From assembly GCA_964426915.1 (NCBI GenBank), contig CAYRTD010000156.1, positions 1 through 9,057 of the forward strand: DNA of 9,057 nucleotides. The letters run 5' to 3'. Shown piece after piece: positions 5,931-9,057 of the stretch. Within the stretch, counting starts at the first letter, position 1. Every line of letters starts with the position of its first letter. Position numbers and translations under genes: made by a program. The notes beneath the pieces are model-generated. The model was not told where the DNA came from. It made no database searches and worked only from the letters and a program-made list of their open reading frames with translations. The stretch is from CAYRTD01 sp964426915 (GTDB lineage: Bacteria > Bacteroidota > Bacteroidia > Bacteroidales > GCA-2748055).

Positions 5931-6741
5931 ATGGAAAATATAATATCTTCTTTTCGTATTTAATAATCGTATATTAAGTTTTACATTAATAATAAAAAAC
6001 AGTTTTAAGAGGGTATCGCGAAAATTACCATTTTTGGTGAATTTGTTGAAGTAGTTCCTATACATTTTAAAACCTAAAATTACCTTGTCGGTTATATCAT
6101 CATTGGAGTTCAATTTCAGGTTGGAGCGATTGAAAGTATCCTGATATTTTGCTAGAGACCAATGATAATAATTCATTTTCTTTTTCCAACTCTTGAGTAA
6201 TATATTCTCTTTTCCTGTGGTTAAGATATCAGCTATGACAAATTGTCCCCCAGGTTTTAATATTCTATATATTTCGTCGATAAATAATTCTTTTTGAGGA
6301 TAATGAAAAGCACTTTCAATATTTATAATGATGTCAATGCTATTGCTTTTAATCTGCGATAAATTCTGTGCATCTCCTTCAATGAAATTTACATTATTTT
6401 TACTTCTTTTTTTTCTTTTCTTCATTGGCGATTTTTACGTTATTGGAATTTAAGTCTATTCCTGTTACAGAATTAACGGAATGATTATCTGCAACATATA
6501 ATGCAGCCACTCCATTCCCACAACCAATATCCAATAAATCTTTGTCTGCTAATACAGAAAGCTTTTTGATACAATATTCTATTAAATTATTTTGAGCCTG
6601 ACTAAAACTATCCTCACTATCCATATAGAAAGGATAATGAAGCATATGATAATCACCATTAATAGTTTTTAAGGCTTCGTTCATCGATCTATAGTAATCT
6701 CCAGTTGCAGAAGCCGTTTTTGTTAAGTTAAATTTTGACAT
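5919..6741 (-). pseudogene. Class I SAM-dependent methyltransferase, frameshifted in an A8 tract
   Basis: Two overlapping frames make up one protein of about 273 residues. The first (6400-6741) holds the N-terminal helix region and the SAM-binding motif I DIGCGNG (71-77), then motif II ending in the acidic GID (Asp96). It runs into Lys codons and stops. The second (5919-6425) supplies the rest: FIEGDAQ (motif III region), DIIINIESAFHY (motif IV), then RILKPGGQFVIAD (motifs V-VI) and a C-terminal cap region. Removing one A from the A8 run (plus-strand T8 at 6407-6414) restores a continuous reading KKKRSKNNVNF. The ATG of the second frame is internal and not a true start. The architecture is that of Methyltransf_11-type small-molecule or lipid methyltransferases; the substrate cannot be told. 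It may be a pseudogene, a phase-variable gene, a gene rescued by transcriptional slippage at A8, or a sequencing error. No Shine-Dalgarno precedes the start. Confidence 0.82.
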
Positions 6742-6829
6742 ATCTATTATTTAATAACTATTTGTGTTTATCCATACCTGGTTGCTACATTAGACCATAT
6801 ACAAATAAATCATATGATATCTGAATGGT

Positions 6830-6972
6830 GAGGCTACTCCGAAAAAGTGTTATCACCCCTAAATCCCCTAAAGGGGACTTTGCTAAATCGCTTATTTTTA
6901 GCTACTCCCCCTTTAGGGGGTTGGGGGGTTTTAGACGAGATTGTCATGTTATACACTTTTCGGAGTAGGCTC
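6830..6972. mobile_element. MITE-like element with TIRs and 6-bp direct flanking repeat
   Basis: The 143-bp unit begins GAGGCTACTCCGAAAAAGTG and ends CACTTTTCGGAGTAGGCTC. These are near-perfect terminal inverted repeats with one substitution and an A-run difference. Inside is a second inverted pair of the type CCCCTAAATCCCCTAAAGGG (6856-6875) and CCCCCTTTAGGGGGTTGGGG (6907-6926), a motif widely scattered between Bacteroidota genes. AATGGT occurs immediately on both sides (6824-6829 and 6973-6978), which fits a 6-bp target-site duplication. There is no coding capacity, so it would need a transposase supplied in trans. Its G/C-rich core contrasts sharply with the AT-rich flanks. Confidence 0.78.
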
Positions 6973-7081
6973 AATGGTTAAGGGTTTACTACAATAAATG
7001 TTAATGCTTTCGCCCAAAATAAGCGAAAAAATATTTAATCAGACAAGCCTTGTAAGCATTATTTTTAGTGCATTTGCTGTT

Positions 7082-7120
7082 TTTTGTAATTATAAGTTGC
7101 CTTTAAACCCAATTACAAAA
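7082..7120. repeat. Perfect 10-bp inverted repeat
   Basis: TTTTGTAATT (7082-7091) and AATTACAAAA (7111-7120) are exact reverse complements with a 19-nt spacer. The site could be a regulator-binding site or an AT-rich hairpin. It is about 290 bp before the lipoprotein start. Nothing shows function, and chance is possible in such AT-rich sequence. Confidence 0.4.
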
Positions 7121-7259
7121 TTTAAACTAATAATGCAAATTGTGATTATATAACAAATACAAAGCAATACATTGGTGCGTTGTATATTCCACTATCCCTT
7201 CCTTATTGAGGACAATTATAAAGTATTAATTGTTTATTCACTAAGAAATATTGACTCCT

Positions 7260-7267
7260 TATATTTG
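7260..7267 (+). promoter_or_regulatory. TAnnTTTG box upstream of the lipoprotein genes
   Basis: TATATTTG is an exact match to the Bacteroidota -7 element. The -33 TTG is not at the normal spacing (nearest TTG ends 27 bp upstream, at 7232). Use of this box would give a leader of about 130 nt for the gene at 7408. Confidence 0.28.
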
Positions 7268-7407
7268 GGAGATGGTACTTTATTAACTAAATATAATTTC
7301 TAAAAAATTAACAAATATTTAAAAACCCAATACCTCTACAATCCGTATTCAGTAAGTATTTTTATTGCTTCTTCACATAAATTAAAATTCAGCAAAAAGG
7401 GAGAAAA

Positions 7408-7824
7408 ATGAAACTATTTGCTTTAGTTATGATCCCGGTCTTATTGCTGGTTTCCTGCGAAAGAGAACCACACACTGATCCGGAAGAAGAATACAACTGT
7501 ACCACAGAAGGGGTTATCGCAAAAGGTGACCGAAAGGTGGGTATGGATATTTTGAATCTGACAGAAACCAATAGTTTCGACCAGAATATTGCCATGGCCA
7601 CAGACCTGGGTATAGATTTTCTTCCGATCCACTTCGATTGGAACTTTATCGAATCCTCTCCTAATTCTTACGAGGATACATATAGTTATTTGGAATTAAT
7701 TGCCCTTTATGCTTCTCAAAGCGATCTTAAGCTCAATCTTACCCTCAGGCCTATCGATATTCCGGGCAACTGGAAAGAACAATCAGAACCTGGATCAAAG
7801 GATGCCATGCATAAACGGTGTTAA
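7408..7824 (+). CDS. Truncated GH-A-like lipoprotein paralogue
   Basis: This 138-residue lipoprotein has an SPII signal peptide with lipobox LVSC (Cys17), so it should be lipid-anchored on the periplasmic or surface side. After an acidic linker (residues 20-40), KVGMDILNL..., FDWNFIESSPNSYED (77-91) and LKLNLTLRPIDIPGNW (107-122) align by eye with the start of the barrel in the next gene (KIGIIRGFN, IDWPELEPSPNTYDK, LQTFLLISAYDSGEP). The match covers roughly the first three beta strands of a TIM barrel. The protein ends soon after, at MHKRC, so the part that would carry both catalytic glutamates is missing. It is therefore almost certainly a non-catalytic remnant of a tandem duplicate about 370 residues long, lost by deletion. 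A purine-rich AAAGGGAG sequence about 5 bp before the ATG is one of the few Shine-Dalgarno-like sites in the window. Translation may still occur, but a folded product is doubtful. Confidence 0.75.
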   Translation: MKLFALVMIPVLLLVSCEREPHTDPEEEYNCTTEGVIAKGDRKVGMDILNLTETNSFDQNIAMATDLGIDFLPIHFDWNFIESSPNSYEDTYSYLELIALYASQSDLKLNLTLRPIDIPGNWKEQSEPGSKDAMHKRC

Positions 7825-7859
7825 TGGAACCATAAACATGCAATGTAAAAAATAAGCAC

Positions 7860-8984
7860 ATGAAAATTTATATTAAACTATTGGTTTTTGCGCTGCTGGT
7901 ATCGGCATGTGAAAAAAAAAATAATGATATATATCCACAAATTGATAGTATTGCCGGAGAATTACCTCTTTTAAACGGTGATAATAAAATAGGTATAATC
8001 AGGGGATTTAATCCATCAAACCCACATGCGACGGCTGATTCCATTGAAGCAAGGTGGCAGGATGCATTAGATGCGGGAATGTCTGCAGGCCGTTTACAAA
8101 TTGACTGGCCTGAGTTGGAGCCCTCTCCAAATACATATGACAAAGTCAGATTTGAGCAAAGGTTGATGGAAATGAAAGATCAGGGTCTTCAGACATTTCT
8201 GTTGATTTCAGCTTATGACAGTGGTGAACCGGTAGTCCCTGATGACCTGGCAGAGAAAGATTTTGATGATCCTGAATTTATTCAAAGATTTAAAAACCTG
8301 ATGGATTGGGTGATTCCATTGCTGGTGGAGTATGATGGCTATCTTATCTCTATTAGTAATGAAGCCGAAGATCTTTTTGCAGAGGTTCCTGATCTGCATA
8401 AAAAAATTCTCAGGTTTTTAAAGGAGATAAAGGGACATGTCCGCCAGATAAACGTAAATATGCCGGTTACAGTTACCTTTTCAGAAGGCAGCCTTGATGA
8501 CGATAAACCGGGTATCAAAGAAATTCTTGCGGAGTGCGATGTCGCCTGTTGGAATTTTTATGGTGCGAACTCTTCATTACCTTATTATTTTTCTGCTCAA
8601 ACAGAAAGCGAGATTAAGTCTGATATTCAGAGGATGCTTGATGTATCAGGTGAAAAAAACATTGTTATTCAGGAGTTGGGAATGTTTTCGGGTAATGCCA
8701 CCCTGAATAGTTCCCAAGAGATACAGCGAAATTTTTTCGAAGTATTCTTTAAGGAAATGAAGAAAAATGACCGGATTAAAGCTGCATATAATTTTCAGCT
8801 AGTAGACTGGTCGCCGGAGGTAACGGAAATATTTGCCAAAATGCTTGAATTTGAAGAACTGCCACAGGATTTTATTGATCAGTTTTCTGAATCTTTAGAA
8901 ACTATAGGACTGATACACTATAATAACGGCATGAGAAAGAAAGCCTGGGATGAGTTTATGTTTTGGTTGGCAGAATTTAATTAG
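7860..8984 (+). CDS. Clan GH-A (TIM-barrel) glycoside hydrolase-like lipoprotein
   Basis: This 374-residue lipoprotein has a signal peptide with lipobox LVSAC (Cys17). A single TIM-barrel-like domain spans about 42-370. IGIIRGFNP (44-52) and AGRLQIDWPELEPSPNTYD (76-94) resemble the early strands of GH-A enzymes. YLISISNEAED (161-171) holds the Asn-Glu pair expected of the acid/base residue (Glu168) at the end of strand 4. IVIQELGMFSG (268-278) supplies a nucleophile-like Glu272 at strand 7. The ending GLIHYNNGMRKKAWDEF (350-366) mirrors the G-x-x-K-x-A-W closing motif of many GH5/GH53-like proteins. Both catalytic Glu are thus present and activity on a beta-linked glycan is plausible; the substrate and exact family are unknown. 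It lies 35 bp downstream of the truncated paralogue, probably in one transcript. The TAG stop (8982-8984) overlaps the first bases of the palindromic repeat beginning at 8983, so the natural C-terminus may have been altered. Confidence 0.8.
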   Translation: MKIYIKLLVFALLVSACEKKNNDIYPQIDSIAGELPLLNGDNKIGIIRGFNPSNPHATADSIEARWQDALDAGMSAGRLQIDWPELEPSPNTYDKVRFEQRLMEMKDQGLQTFLLISAYDSGEPVVPDDLAEKDFDDPEFIQRFKNLMDWVIPLLVEYDGYLISISNEAEDLFAEVPDLHKKILRFLKEIKGHVRQINVNMPVTVTFSEGSLDDDKPGIKEILAECDVACWNFYGANSSLPYYFSAQTESEIKSDIQRMLDVSGEKNIVIQELGMFSGNATLNSSQEIQRNFFEVFFKEMKKNDRIKAAYNFQLVDWSPEVTEIFAKMLEFEELPQDFIDQFSESLETIGLIHYNNGMRKKAWDEFMFWLAEFN

Positions 8985-9057
8985 TGTCTGTCCATAATGT
9001 CCAATATCTGCGTTGCTGCAAAATTTTTAAATCCTCGAATACATTAGTATACTGCGG
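8983..9057. repeat. Nested palindromic repeat element, copy 2 (inverted, cut by window end)
   Basis: AGTGTCTGTCCATAATGTCC (8983-9002) is the reverse complement of the right end of copy 1 (19 of 20 identical). Then 9008-9036 matches 5772-5800 of copy 1 in inverted orientation with one difference in 29 bases. GTATACTGCGG at the window edge matches 5751-5761. The roughly 55-bp segment present in copy 1 next to the terminus is absent here. The element continues beyond the window. It begins within the stop codon of the glycoside hydrolase-like gene. Confidence 0.85.

Larger units (their letters stand above)
6742..7407. other. Long gene-free region with a MITE and hairpins
   Basis: These 666 bp of very AT-rich DNA lie between the divergently oriented methyltransferase and lipoprotein genes, so they should contain both promoters. 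Apart from the MITE-like element at 6830-6972 they hold a small hairpin, TTTCGC (7008-7013) with GCGAAA (7023-7028). There is also a perfect 10-bp inverted repeat at 7082-7120 and a TAnnTTTG box at 7260. I see no credible protein-coding frame and no tRNA or other recognisable RNA gene. Confidence 0.6.

Noticed and set aside
6400..6425. Programmed -1 ribosomal frameshift at A_AAA_AAG in the methyltransferase gene
   Set aside because: The dnaX-like slippery heptamer is present in the zero frame, but a -1 shift reads GAA GTA AAA ATA ATG TAA and stops. The second half needs +1 (or removal of one A), so classic -1 frameshifting cannot join the halves.
5919..6425. Independent 168-residue gene starting at ATG 6423-6425
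   Set aside because: It starts inside the Lys-rich slippage tract, lacks SAM motif I, and continues exactly the methyltransferase fold of the upstream frame. The ATG is internal.

Overview
The window looks like a Bacteroidota chromosome. The evidence is AT-rich DNA, start codons with little or no Shine-Dalgarno sequence, TAnnTTTG-like promoter boxes, SPI and lipoprotein signal peptides, a large BNR/Asp-box exported protein paired with a LolA-like protein, and a remnant of an exported family beginning DFRPG that is familiar from this phylum. I cannot name a genus.

Left part (1-3998). A degenerate heptanucleotide tandem array that switches strand halfway occupies about 1-116. Two intact minus-strand genes follow, separated by 17 bp and probably co-transcribed. 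The first transcribed encodes a 242-residue periplasmic LolA-like protein (3270-3998). The second encodes a 1028-residue secreted BNR/sortilin-type beta-propeller protein (166-3252). This part looks like stable core genome.

Middle part (3999-5880). After a gap without a convincing gene comes a plus-strand, 8-bp overlapping toxin-antitoxin pair: an MntA-type nucleotidyltransferase (4344-4634) and a HepT-type HEPN RNase (4627-4977). Next is a decayed exported-protein gene with three frame breaks and probably a large central deletion (5084-5543). A short minus-strand gene tail may be present at 5549-5658. It ends at a cluster of palindromic repeat termini and one full nested palindromic element (5659-5878).

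Right part (5881-9057). This part holds a minus-strand SAM-dependent methyltransferase broken by a +1 frameshift in an A8 tract (5919-6741). It also holds a 143-bp MITE-like element with terminal inverted repeats and a 6-bp direct repeat on each side (6830-6972), and a further gene-free stretch. Two tandem related lipoprotein genes follow. The first is cut off after roughly the third strand of its barrel (7408-7824). The second is full length and carries both expected clan GH-A catalytic glutamates (7860-8984). Its stop codon overlaps the end of a second, inverted copy of the palindromic element, which runs off the window.

Overall, a conserved export-related operon borders an accessory zone of toxin-antitoxin genes, decaying genes and small non-autonomous repeats. 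The inverted palindromic copies at 5703-5878 and 8983-9057 bracket about 3.1 kb containing the methyltransferase, the MITE and both lipoproteins. I see no clear multi-gene defence or biosynthetic system beyond MntA/HepT. The repeat architecture is the least explained part of the window.
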